From JALYQB01 sp035640155 (GTDB lineage Bacteria > Actinomycetota > Actinomycetes > Mycobacteriales > Pseudonocardiaceae): a stretch of DNA of 32,708 nt. A program made the translations under genes and the position numbers. Shown here piece after piece: positions 16,898-24,747 of this stretch. How positions within the stretch are numbered: position 1 is the first letter of the stretch; each line of letters begins with the position of its first letter. Below the pieces are notes generated by a model. That model ran no database searches, was not told the DNA's origin, and was given only the letters and a program-made list of their open reading frames with translations. The stretch spans positions 1 through 32,708 of the forward strand of contig DASQWR010000170.1 of assembly GCA_035640155.1 (NCBI GenBank), written 5' to 3'.

Positions 16898-18076
16898 ATG
16901 AGCACGGCCGAGTGGGCCGAAGCGGCTGTCGCCGATCACGCCGGACGCGACGAACATGTGATCGGCTCGGAGCACCGCGGCCGAGAGCAGCAGGTGCTGG
17001 ACCGGATCGACAAGGCCCGGCGGCGTAAGGCGCGCATCCGCGAGGAGCGGATCACCCTCGCGCATGGAGCCGGCGGCAAGGCCACCCACACCCTGATCGA
17101 GGCCGTGTTCCTGGACGCCTTCCGCAACCCGCTTCTGGAGCGGATGGAGGACCAGGCGGTGTTCACGCTGGAGGGTGGAAACGGCGCCGGTGTGAACGGC
17201 GCCGGGGGGCGGTTGGCCTTCACCACCGACTCCTACGTCGTCTCACCATTGTTCTTCCCCGGCGGCAACATCGGGGAGCTCGCGGTGAACGGCACCGTCA
17301 ACGATCTCGCGATGTCGGGGGCGCGGCCGCTGCACCTCTCCGCCGGGTTCATCCTCGAAGAGGGCTTCCCGGTGGCTGACCTGCAGCGGATCGTGGCCTC
17401 GATGGCGGCGGCGGCCACGGCGGCCGGGGTGAACATCGTCACCGGTGACACCAAGGTGGTGGAGCGTGGCAAGGCCGACGGTTGCTTCATCAACACCGCT
17501 GGGATCGGGGTGCTGGAGCGGGACATCACTCTCGGCGCGGACCGTGTTCGCCCGGGGGACGCTGTGCTGGTCTCCGGCCCGATCGGCGACCATGGTGTGA
17601 CGATCATGCTGGCCCGTGGGGAGCTCGACATCAGCTCCGACGTCACCTCGGACACCGCGCCGCTCGCGGGCCTGGTCGACACACTGCTGTCTGCCACCGA
17701 CGGCGTCCGGTGTCTGCGGGATGCGACCCGCGGGGGGGTGGCCACCATCCTCAACGAGGTGGCGGTGGCCTCCGATGTGGCGGTGGTGGTGGACGAGGCC
17801 GCCGTTCCGATGCGCACCGAGGTCCGCGGTGCCTCGGAGATCCTGGGCATCGACCCGCTCTACGTCGCCTGCGAAGGCAGAATGATCACCATCGTGGACG
17901 GCGCGCAGGCCGATGCCGCTCTGGCCGCGTTGCGCTCGCATCCCCTCGGGGCCGACGCGGCGATCATCGGGGAGGTCAAGGCCGACCCCCCCACCCTGGT
18001 GTTGCTGCGCACCGAGTTCGGCGGCACCCGGATCGTCGACATGTTGATCGGCGACCCGTTACCACGCATCTGCTAG
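16898..18076 (+). CDS. hypE: Hydrogenase maturation protein HypE (carbamoyl dehydratase)
   Basis: 392 aa. Dehydrates the thiocarboxamide on its C-terminal Cys to thiocyanate, the source of the CN ligands. The PurM-like fold starts at ITLAHGAGGKATHTLIEAVF (about residue 50), and the protein ends PRIC, the conserved tail with the reactive Cys as last residue. The first 50 residues form a charged, probably helical extension (ending in a Lys/Arg-rich part, KARRRKARIREER) absent from E. coli HypE; it appears usual in actinobacterial loci of this type (recalled). ATG 16898 has GAGGGG at 16885-16890. The hypD stop lies 31 nt upstream. Confidence 0.95.
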   Translation: MSTAEWAEAAVADHAGRDEHVIGSEHRGREQQVLDRIDKARRRKARIREERITLAHGAGGKATHTLIEAVFLDAFRNPLLERMEDQAVFTLEGGNGAGVNGAGGRLAFTTDSYVVSPLFFPGGNIGELAVNGTVNDLAMSGARPLHLSAGFILEEGFPVADLQRIVASMAAAATAAGVNIVTGDTKVVERGKADGCFINTAGIGVLERDITLGADRVRPGDAVLVSGPIGDHGVTIMLARGELDISSDVTSDTAPLAGLVDTLLSATDGVRCLRDATRGGVATILNEVAVASDVAVVVDEAAVPMRTEVRGASEILGIDPLYVACEGRMITIVDGAQADAALAALRSHPLGADAAIIGEVKADPPTLVLLRTEFGGTRIVDMLIGDPLPRIC

Positions 18077-18084
18077 GAGGACAC

Positions 18085-18507
18085 ATGAGCACTCCAGGCT
18101 CTCCGAACCCACAGCCGCAAGGCTTGACACCTCCCTACGACAAGGAAGAAGGCGACCCCCAGCAGAGCCCGATCAGCAGAAATACGGGCAAGGATCACCC
18201 GGAGACATCGTCGGACACGCTCGGGTCCAGCACCGGAAACCCGGGTCGCATCGTCTCCGACGAGGAGAAGGGTGGTGTCGGCGACACCGACCTGGAGCCA
18301 GGGCCCGCGATGGGCGCCGGCGAGCACATCAGCACGGCGGGGGAACAGCAGGGCGGCGGGATCGGCCAGGCCCGTCAGGACAGCGGCCAGGAGGGGACCA
18401 AGGGCGCGTCCGGCCGTCCAGCTGGCACGCACGGCGACGACACCAGCGGCGTCTCTGAGAGCACCGATGACACAGGAATCGGCCAGGCCGGGGACCAGGG
18501 CGGCTGA
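18085..18507 (+). CDS. Disordered Gly/Gln/Asp-rich protein of unknown function
   Basis: 140 aa with no hydrophobic core, no cysteine and no recognisable domain. It is rich in Gly, Ser, Asp, Gln and Pro, with a repeated GIGQA phrase (GGGIGQARQDSGQEG and DDTGIGQAGDQGG). It is almost certainly intrinsically disordered. AGGAGG at 18075-18080 overlaps the hypE stop and lies 4 nt before the ATG, so the gene is translated as the last member of the hydrogenase operon. The terminator follows 23 nt later. Whether it serves the hydrogenase or is a stress-type hydrophilic protein is open. Confidence 0.72.
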   Translation: MSTPGSPNPQPQGLTPPYDKEEGDPQQSPISRNTGKDHPETSSDTLGSSTGNPGRIVSDEEKGGVGDTDLEPGPAMGAGEHISTAGEQQGGGIGQARQDSGQEGTKGASGRPAGTHGDDTSGVSESTDDTGIGQAGDQGG

Positions 18508-18530
18508 CTCTGCGTGTAAGCGTTCCGCGT

Positions 18531-18570
18531 GTGAGTGGCGGTGCGAGCTACGGCTCGCACCGCCACTCAC
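18531..18570. terminator. Bidirectional terminator hairpin between convergent operons
   Basis: Perfect 18-bp stem (18531-18548 with 18553-18570) and a TACG tetraloop, lying between the end of the plus-strand hydrogenase operon and the end of minus-strand hypF. The symmetry lets it serve both strands. Confidence 0.9.
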
Positions 18571-18606
18571 GTGTGCGCCGTAGCTCAGGTGCGCACGAGT
18601 GCGCTC

Positions 18607-20889
18607 TCACGAATGCGCTGCGCAGATCGCGACCTGGCCGAGGCTGATGCCGCCGTCGTTGGTGGGCACCCGCGAGTGCACCAGGACCCGGAAACCGGTG
18701 TCCTCGAGCGCGTCGACCGTCCGCTCGAGGAGCAGCACGTTCTGGAACACGCCGCCGGACAGCGCCACCGTGTCCACGCCGGTGAGCTCCCGAGCTCGGC
18801 TGCACCCTGCCACCACGACACCGGTGAGCCCGGCGTGGAACCGGGCTGCGATGAGTGCGACGTCCACCCCGGCCACCAGATCGTCGGTGACCGCGCGCAC
18901 CAGATCGGCAGCGAGCACGCGGAACGGCTCCCCGTCGGTCAACCGCACGGGGTAGCTGCCGTGGTGGGTTCGATCGGCCCGCTGCTCGAGCTCGACGGCG
19001 GCCTGGCCCTCGTAGTTCACCGAATCCCGCACGCCGACGATCGCGGACACCGCGTCGAACAGCCGCCCGGCGCTGGAGGTGAGCGGGGAGTTCAGGCCGC
19101 CTCGCGTCATGGCGGTCACCGCCACCCACTGCTCCGCGTGGCGCCGCGTCACGTCCAGCCCGTCGGGCAGCCCCTCGGGGTAGGCCGCGTCGAGGTAGGC
19201 CGCCGCCATCCGCCACGGCTGGCGGATCGCGGTGGCACCACCGGGCATCGGCACCGGCTCCAGGTGGCCGAGGCGGCGGAAGCCTGCCAGGTCGGCCAGC
19301 AGGAACTCCCCGCCCCAGATCGTGCCGTCGGTGCCGTAGCCCAGCCCGTCCAACGCCACCCCGATCACCGGTCCGGCCTCGACGTTGTCGGCCAGGCAGG
19401 ACGCGACGTGCGCATGATGGTGCTGCACGGCGACCAGCTCGACGCCCTCGAGCTCCCGGGCATAGCTGGTGGACAGGTACTGCGGGTGCAGGTCGTGCGC
19501 GACCACCTCGGGAGCGATGTCGAACAGCCGCCGAAAGTGCGCGATCCCCTCGACGTAGGACCGGTAGGTCTCGTAGTTCTCCAAGTCACCGATGTGGTGG
19601 GAGAGGAACGCGTGTCGCCCGCGGGCCAGGCAGAAGGTGTTCTTCAGCTCCGCGCCACACCCGAGCACCGGCCGGTCCAGCGCTACCGGCAACGGCACCG
19701 GGTGCGGGACGTAGCCACGGGAGCGGCGCACCGGGTACTCCCGTCCCCGGAAAAGCCGGACCACCGAGTCGTCGGTGCGGGTGTGAATCGGGCGGTCGTG
19801 GGTGAGCGTCGCATCGACGATGCCGCCCAGCCGAGCGTCGGCGTCGGCGTCGATGTAGGCGATCGGCTCGTCGGAGACGTTGCCGCTGGTGAGCACGAAA
19901 GGGCGGCGCAGCGCTTCGGCGAGCAGGGTGTGCAGGGGCGTGTAGGGCAGCACCAGCCCGAGCGAGTCGTTGCCCGGTGCGACTGCCGGAGCGACCGTCT
20001 CGTAGTCGCCTCGGGCGCCGTCCCGGCGGCGTAGCAGCACGATGGGGCGGTGAGCGCTGGTCAGCACCGCCTCAGCGGCGGAATCCACCTCGCACAGCCG
20101 CCGGGCCTCCTCGATGTCGGGCACCATCACCGCGAACGGCTTGTCCTCCCGGTGCTTGCGAGCGCGCAGCGTGGCCACCGCAGCCTGCGAGGTGGCGTCG
20201 GCGGCAACGTGAAAGCCGCCGAGTCCCTTGACGGCGAGCACCGCACCGGCGGCCAGCAGCGCCGCCGCGCCGGCGATCGGGTCACCGTCACGGGGCACGC
20301 CGTCGGGTCCGAGCAGCCACAGCACCGGCCCGCAGGCCGGGCAGCACACCGGCTGGGCGTGGAACCGCCGGTCGGCCGGGTCGGTGTACTCCGCGGCGCA
20401 GTCAGCACACATCGGGAAGCCGGCCATGGTGGTGGCCGGCCGGTCGTAGGGGACGTCGGTCACGATGGTGAACCGCGGCCCGCAGTGGGTGCAGCTGATG
20501 AAGGGGTGGCCGAAGCGCCGATCGGCGGGATCGGCCAGCTCGGCCAGGCAGGCGGCGCACGTCGACGTGTCAGGGGAGATCAGGGTGTGCCGGTGCGTCC
20601 CGGTCCGGCTCGCCACGATGGTGAAGGCGCGCTCGCCGCGCGGTGCCACCGGCTCGGTGGTCACCCGCTCGATCACCGCGAGCGGCGGGGCGTCGCGACG
20701 CAACGCCTGGTGAAACGCCTCGACCGCCGTCGGTTCACCCTCGACCTCGACGAACACCCCGTCGGAGTCGTTGCCCACCAGACCGCCGAGCTCGAGCCGG
20801 GTGGCCAGGGAGTGCGCGAACGGTCGGAAGCCGACCCCCTGCACTACGCCTTCAACCCGGATCCGGGCTCGTGTCCGGGATGCACTCAC
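18607..20889 (-). CDS. hypF: Carbamoyltransferase HypF
   Basis: 760 aa. Makes carbamoyl-adenylate from carbamoyl phosphate and ATP and transfers it to the HypE cysteine. Order of domains: acylphosphatase (VEGVVQGVGFRPFAH near residue 10), two zinc knuckles (CAACLAEL with CTHCGPR; CADCAAEY with CCPACGP, about 105-190), a YrdC-like domain (about 200-390, AVKGLGGFHVAADA), and a Kae1-like C-terminal domain with VQHHHAHVASC and VALSGGVFQNVLL. The GTG at 20889 overlaps the hypB stop (GTGA) and gives the expected length. An upstream ATG at 20916 would overlap hypB by 31 nt, and the longer open frame above it reads through hypB. Confidence 0.95.
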   Translation of the reverse strand: MSASRTRARIRVEGVVQGVGFRPFAHSLATRLELGGLVGNDSDGVFVEVEGEPTAVEAFHQALRRDAPPLAVIERVTTEPVAPRGERAFTIVASRTGTHRHTLISPDTSTCAACLAELADPADRRFGHPFISCTHCGPRFTIVTDVPYDRPATTMAGFPMCADCAAEYTDPADRRFHAQPVCCPACGPVLWLLGPDGVPRDGDPIAGAAALLAAGAVLAVKGLGGFHVAADATSQAAVATLRARKHREDKPFAVMVPDIEEARRLCEVDSAAEAVLTSAHRPIVLLRRRDGARGDYETVAPAVAPGNDSLGLVLPYTPLHTLLAEALRRPFVLTSGNVSDEPIAYIDADADARLGGIVDATLTHDRPIHTRTDDSVVRLFRGREYPVRRSRGYVPHPVPLPVALDRPVLGCGAELKNTFCLARGRHAFLSHHIGDLENYETYRSYVEGIAHFRRLFDIAPEVVAHDLHPQYLSTSYARELEGVELVAVQHHHAHVASCLADNVEAGPVIGVALDGLGYGTDGTIWGGEFLLADLAGFRRLGHLEPVPMPGGATAIRQPWRMAAAYLDAAYPEGLPDGLDVTRRHAEQWVAVTAMTRGGLNSPLTSSAGRLFDAVSAIVGVRDSVNYEGQAAVELEQRADRTHHGSYPVRLTDGEPFRVLAADLVRAVTDDLVAGVDVALIAARFHAGLTGVVVAGCSRARELTGVDTVALSGGVFQNVLLLERTVDALEDTGFRVLVHSRVPTNDGGISLGQVAICAAHS

Positions 20890-21728
20890 GGGGTGTCGCG
20901 CTGCGTGCGCAACCATGAGTACCAGGCGTCCAGCCCGTCCCCGCGGGTCGCCGAGACCTCCAGCACCGTCAGCGCCGGATTCACCTGCTGCGCGTACGAG
21001 GCGCACCGTGCCGTGTCGAAGTCGACGTAGGGGCACAGGTCGACCTTGTTCAGGAGCATCAGGCCCGCAGCTCGGAACATCTGCGGGTACTTCAGCGGCT
21101 TGTCTGCACCCTCGGTGACCGACATGATCACAACTTTGGCGCGCTCGCCGAGGTCGAACAGCGCCGGGCACACCAGGTTGCCGACATTCTCGATCATGAC
21201 GACGGAGCGGTCGGCCGGCTGCAGCACCCGCAGCCCGCGCTCGAGCATCTCGGCGTCGAGGTGACAGCCGCTGCCGGTGTTGATCTGCACGGCGCTGCAG
21301 CCGGTGGCCTCGATACGGTCGGCGTCCAGCAGCGTCTCCTGGTCGCCCTCCACCACCGAGATCCCGAGCTCGGACCCGACGTCGCGGATGGTCCGCTCGA
21401 GCAGGGTGGTCTTGCCGGCCCCCGGTGAGCTCATCAGGTTCAGCGCGAGGATGCCGCGGTCGGCGAACCAGTCCCGGTTGCGGGTGGCCAGCAGGTCGTT
21501 CTTGGCCAGGATGTCCTGCTCGAGCTGGATGACCCGAGTGGTTGTGGTCCCAACGTTGGTCTCCACGTGGGTGTGGGGCTCCCCGTGCCCGTGGTCATGC
21601 CCGTGCCCGTGCCCGTGGTCATGGTCGTGCCCGTGGTCGTGGGTATGTCCAAGCCCGTGATCATGGTCATCGCGGTGCTCACCGGACACCCGGACCGCAC
21701 CCTCAGAGCATCCACACGTAGCGCACAT
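20886..21728 (-). CDS. hypB: Nickel-incorporating GTPase HypB with His-rich metal store
   Basis: 280 aa. GTP-dependent nickel insertion into the large subunit. The N-terminal CATCGC (Cys2, Cys5, Cys7) is the high-affinity nickel site. Residues 18-54 contain a dense run of His-Asp and His-Gly pairs, a nickel-storage domain. The G domain has the P-loop SPGAGKTT (about 101-108), VEGDQET, ENVGNLVCP (the second metal site is close by) and LNKVDLCPYV as the guanine-specificity motif. ATG 21728 is 1 nt after the hypA stop. The His-rich segment is coded by GTG/CAT/CAC repeats (about 21565-21675) that look like a low-complexity tract at DNA level. Confidence 0.96.
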   Translation of the reverse strand: MCATCGCSEGAVRVSGEHRDDHDHGLGHTHDHGHDHDHGHGHGHDHGHGEPHTHVETNVGTTTTRVIQLEQDILAKNDLLATRNRDWFADRGILALNLMSSPGAGKTTLLERTIRDVGSELGISVVEGDQETLLDADRIEATGCSAVQINTGSGCHLDAEMLERGLRVLQPADRSVVMIENVGNLVCPALFDLGERAKVVIMSVTEGADKPLKYPQMFRAAGLMLLNKVDLCPYVDFDTARCASYAQQVNPALTVLEVSATRGDGLDAWYSWLRTQRDTP

Positions 21729-21729
21729 G

Positions 21730-22071
21730 TCACTCCTCGATCTCGACCTGTCGGATCTTCAGCTGCTGCCCACCGGTGATCTCCAGGTTCGCGCTGCCGC
21801 AGTGGCACAGCGCGACCGAGTCCGGCACCTCGATGTCATCGGTGCAGTCCCGGCACCGGGCGCGACCCGGGATGTCGATGATGTCGAGCCGCGCGCCCTC
21901 ACAGGGGGTGCCCTGGGTGCACAGCTCGAAACAGAAGCGGACCGAGTCCGGCACCAACCCGGAGAGCCGGCCGATCTCCAGAGTCACCGCGCGCACCGGA
22001 GCGCCCCCCACGTGTTCGGACACCGTGGTGATAACGCTCTCGGTGATCGACAGTTCGTGAATGGGCACCAT
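21730..22071 (-). CDS. hypA: Nickel metallochaperone HypA (start codon uncertain: ATG 22071 or ATT 22062)
   Basis: 113 aa as drawn. HypA delivers nickel together with HypB. The family invariably starts Met-His-Glu, with His2 binding nickel. From ATG 22071 the protein would start MVPIHELSITESV. From the ATT at 22062 it would start MHELSITESV, the canonical N-terminus. GAGG at 22072-22075 abuts the ATG with no spacing but lies 9 nt from the ATT. The zinc site is CRDC followed by CHC, a C-x-C where most HypA proteins have C-x2-C. It heads the hypA-hypB-hypF operon. Confidence 0.93.
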   Translation of the reverse strand: MVPIHELSITESVITTVSEHVGGAPVRAVTLEIGRLSGLVPDSVRFCFELCTQGTPCEGARLDIIDIPGRARCRDCTDDIEVPDSVALCHCGSANLEITGGQQLKIRQVEIEE

Positions 22072-22080
22072 CCTCGCAGA

Positions 22081-22130
22081 CAGGTCCTATTCATCCATTT
22101 CGGACCTGGGCTGTCAACAATCCCTGTCAA
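22081..22130 (-). promoter_or_regulatory. hypABF promoter region with inverted and direct repeats
   Basis: On the minus strand TTGACAG occurs twice, at 22130-22124 and 22117-22111, 13 nt apart; TTGACA is a perfect -35 hexamer. With a 17-nt spacer the proximal copy reaches ATGAAT, a weak -10. An inverted repeat CAGGTCC / GGACCTG (22081-22087 and 22102-22108, 14-nt spacer) covers the -10 region and could be an operator. Confidence 0.45.
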
Positions 22131-22239
22131 CGCTACACCGGGCGCCACGAGGGGGTCAGCACCAGCAGCGCCGCGTGCCGGTATCCGCGCGGCGGGACGC
22201 TCGGCGCGAACGCCGATCCGAGCCCGTGCTGGCCGTAGG

Positions 22240-23913
22240 TCAGCCCACCTCGGGCACCGTGGGCCCGAGCAGATCGTCGGCGTCGATGATGCGGTAGGCG
22301 TAACCCTGCTCGGCGAGGAAGCGCTGCCGGTGCGCGGCGTAGTCGGTGTCTAGGGTGTCGCGGGAGACCACCGAGTAGAAGTGCGCCTGACGCCCGTCGG
22401 CCTTGGGGCGCAGCAGCCGGCCGAGCCGCTGCGCCTCCTCCTGCCGGGAGCCGAACGTGCCCGACACCTGCACGGCCACGCTGGCCTCGGGCAGGTCGAT
22501 GGAGAAGTTCGCGACCTTGGAGACCACCAGCCGAGCCACCTCGCCGCGGCGGAAGGCGTCGAACAGCGCCTCCCGCTCCTTGTTGGCGGTGGAGCCCTGC
22601 ACCACGGGCGCGTCCAGGGCCGCACCGAGCTCGTCGAGCTGGTCCAGGTAGGCGCCGATCACCAGGGTCGGCTCTCCAGCGTGCCGGTCCAGGATCGCCT
22701 GCACCACCGCGAGCTTGGTCCGCGCGGTCGCCGCGTGCCGGTAGCGTTCCTCGGGCTCGGCGGTGGCGTACCCGAGCCGCTCGGCGTCGGTGAGCGTCAC
22801 CCGCACCTCGACGCAGTCGGCCGGCGCGATCCAGCCCTGGTTCTCGATGTCCTTCCACGGCGCGTCATAGCGTTTCGGGCCGATGAGGGAGAAGACGTCG
22901 CCCTCCCGGCCGTCCTCGCGGATCAGGGTGGCGGTGAGGCCGAGGCGGCGGCGGGACTGCAGGTCCGCAGTCATCCGGAACACCGGCGCCGGCAGCAGGT
23001 GCACCTCGTCGTAGATCACCAAGCCCCAGTCCCGGGAGTCGAGGAGGTCCAGGTGCCGGTACTCGCCCTTGGACCTGCGCGTCATCACCTGGTAGGTGGC
23101 GATGGTGACCGGGCGGATCTCCTTGCGCTCGCCGGAGTACTCGCCGATCTCCTCCTCGGTGAGCGAGGTCCGCGCGATGAGCTCCCGCTTCCACTGCCGG
23201 CCGGCCACGGTGGTGGTGACCAGGATCAGCGTGGTGGCCGACGCCTGGGCCATCGCGGCCGCGCCGACCAGCGTCTTGCCCGCCCCGCAGGGCAGCACCA
23301 CGACCCCGGAGCCACCGGCCCAGAAGCCCTGCACGGCTTCCCGCTGATAGCCACGGAGCTTCCAGCCGCTCTCGTCCAGCTCGATCGGGTGCGCCTCACC
23401 GTCCACGTAGCCGGCCAGGTCCTCGGCCGGCCACCCCACCTTGAGCAGCGCCTGCTTGAGCCGGCCGCGGTCGCTCGGGTGCACCACGACGGTGTCGCCG
23501 TCCACCCGCGCGCCGAGCATCGGGGAGATCTTCTTGTGCCGCAGGACCTCCTCGAGCACCGCGCGGTCCCGCGACAGCAGCGTCAGGCCGTGCACCGGGG
23601 AGTTGGCCAGCTGCAGCCTGCCGTAGCGGCCCATGGTGTCCACGACGTCGACCAGCAGCGGCTGCGGCACCGCGTACCGGGAGAAGCGCACCAAGGCGTC
23701 GACGACCTGCTCGGCATCATGTCCCGCCGCCCGGGCGTTCCACAGCGCCAGCGGGGTCACGCGGTAGGTGTGTACGTGCTCGGGCGCGCGCTCCAGCTCC
23801 GCGAACGGGGCGATCGCCCCGCGGGCGTCCTCAGCCGCGGGATGGTCGACCTCGAGCAGCAACGTCTTGTCCGACTGCACGATCAGTGGTCCGGCGTCGG
23901 CGGCTGGGCTCAC
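22240..23913 (-). CDS. ercc3: XPB/ERCC3-type DNA repair helicase
   Basis: 557 aa, superfamily 2 ATP-dependent DNA helicase of the bacterial XPB type, which unwinds 3'-to-5'. The N-terminal part (about 1-180) resembles the damage-recognition and Helicase_C_3-like region. The motor has Walker A PCGAGKT (208-214), DEVH (302-305), the XPB-specific RED motif (332-334, in REDGREGDVF) and a C-terminal motor domain with QRLGRLLRPK (motif VI). GTG 23913 has GGAGG 5 nt upstream. In M. tuberculosis the corresponding gene (Rv0861c) lies next to Rv0862c; here the Rv0862c-like gene lies about 7.5 kb away at 31388 (recalled synteny). Confidence 0.93.
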   Translation of the reverse strand: MSPAADAGPLIVQSDKTLLLEVDHPAAEDARGAIAPFAELERAPEHVHTYRVTPLALWNARAAGHDAEQVVDALVRFSRYAVPQPLLVDVVDTMGRYGRLQLANSPVHGLTLLSRDRAVLEEVLRHKKISPMLGARVDGDTVVVHPSDRGRLKQALLKVGWPAEDLAGYVDGEAHPIELDESGWKLRGYQREAVQGFWAGGSGVVVLPCGAGKTLVGAAAMAQASATTLILVTTTVAGRQWKRELIARTSLTEEEIGEYSGERKEIRPVTIATYQVMTRRSKGEYRHLDLLDSRDWGLVIYDEVHLLPAPVFRMTADLQSRRRLGLTATLIREDGREGDVFSLIGPKRYDAPWKDIENQGWIAPADCVEVRVTLTDAERLGYATAEPEERYRHAATARTKLAVVQAILDRHAGEPTLVIGAYLDQLDELGAALDAPVVQGSTANKEREALFDAFRRGEVARLVVSKVANFSIDLPEASVAVQVSGTFGSRQEEAQRLGRLLRPKADGRQAHFYSVVSRDTLDTDYAAHRQRFLAEQGYAYRIIDADDLLGPTVPEVG

Positions 23914-24120
23914 ACGGTCCTCCGGATTCGACGGGACGGGCGCATCCGCTCAGGCAGCACGGGTCAGGCGGGCACTGTTCTATGAAGCGTGCAGGTCCTG
24001 CCCGCGCGGCAGCACAATGTTAGTGCCCGGTAGGCAGCCGGGTGTCCCGGTCGGAACCGGCATGCCCCGGCCAGGAGCAGCCGACTACCGTCCGCACGAG
24101 CCGGTCCGGCTACGCCGGCC

Positions 24121-24371
24121 GGCAAGAACCCCGATCCGGAGAGCGAGACGCTCGCACTCTGCATGAACGTCAACTGGACGATCGGTACCTGCTACGACAT
24201 CACCGATGGCCCCGGGCGGACGGAGCAGGTCAGCTGCTCCGTCCGCCCGGGCGCCGGATCGAGCAGGTGGAGACGGTGCTGCGGGACAGCACGGCATACC
24301 AGGAATGTTCCCGGGGCGGGTTCGCCTACGATGAACGCCGATTCGTGGTCTGCACCGTCCCCGTGAGATGA
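24121..24371 (+). pseudogene. Possible remnant of a small secreted/LppU-like protein, frameshifted
   Basis: Two frames together read like the C-terminal domain of a small exported protein. In the first, ETLALCMNVNWTIGTCYDIT runs on through DGPGRTEQVSCS. After about 24255 the preceding frame (offset by one base) gives TAYQECSRGGFAYDERRFVV, then CTVPVR and stop at 24371. The pattern of paired Cys and aromatic residues resembles LppU/septum-type domains of actinobacteria. No start with signal peptide is visible in the 250 bp upstream, so it is both frameshifted and N-terminally truncated. A long hairpin lies at the frame change. It may instead be chance. Confidence 0.35.
24211..24251. terminator. 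Long perfect hairpin, terminator-like
   Basis: 17-bp perfect stem (24211-24227 with 24235-24251) and a 7-nt loop, inside the putative gene remnant and about 490 nt upstream of cvnA. It could end transcription from either side between the helicase and the conservon. Confidence 0.55.
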
Positions 24372-24696
24372 GCGAGCCGCCCGTGAAGCTGACTGCAGAT
24401 TCGCTGCTGATCACGGTTCGTGACGTCCAAGTCGCTGCCATTGGGCTGATCGGGGCTTGCCCTAGCCTGTCGGGCACCATGGGGGTCCCGTACACTCAAG
24501 CCTCTCGCCGTCCCCGCCGATCGGGAGGGACGGCCTGGGAAGACCGTTGGGAGCGTCTGTCGTGTGCTGCCTGACGAGTCGAGCCACGGTGTCCCGAGGG
24601 CTGCCGCGCTGCCTGTGTGGCGAGTCAGCTGTCGCTGTAACCCACGAGCGGCGCAGGCTGTCAGCGGTCACCGTCGAACCGGGGAGGGACCCCACC
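24372..24696. other. Non-coding leader region upstream of the conservon
   Basis: No convincing gene. A TACACT at 24491-24496 could be a -10 box, with no good -35. A weak hairpin (7-bp arms around 24508-24533) follows. The promoter of the cvn operon should lie in this stretch. Confidence 0.3.
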
Positions 24697-24747
24697 GTGT
24701 CAGCATTCCGCTCCCGACTCCCCGCGATCGCGGAGGCGGCATCATGA
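24697..24747 (+). CDS. Putative 16-aa leader peptide coupled to cvnA
   Basis: GTG 24697, 7 nt after GGGGAGGGA (24681-24689), encodes MSAFRSRLPAIAEAAS. Its stop overlaps the cvnA start as ATGA (24744-24747). The good ribosome site and the exact overlap suggest translational coupling. The frame is open further upstream to a TTG at 24547, with less support. A peptide this short could be chance. Confidence 0.4.
   Translation: MSAFRSRLPAIAEAAS

Noticed and set aside
16863..16901. 12-codon frame starting in the hypD stop (ATGA)
   Set aside because: Too short and without similarity; hypE has its own GAGGGG and start at 16898. Coupling cannot be excluded.
15370..16905. Minus-strand frame of 511 codons over hypC/hypD
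   Set aside because: Antisense to two clear maturation genes; His/Arg/Gly-rich composition typical of shadow frames.
20890..21171. N-terminal extension of hypF through the hypB gene
   Set aside because: It would read a wrong frame of hypB for 85 or more residues; GTG 20889 overlapping the hypB stop gives the family length.
21565..21675. Periodic GTGGTCATGCCC-like repeats that could suggest a CRISPR or VNTR array
   Set aside because: They are the codons of the His-rich segment of HypB; no spacers of uniform length.
22381..23985. Plus-strand frame of 534 codons over the XPB helicase
   Set aside because: Antisense shadow of a gene with all helicase motifs.
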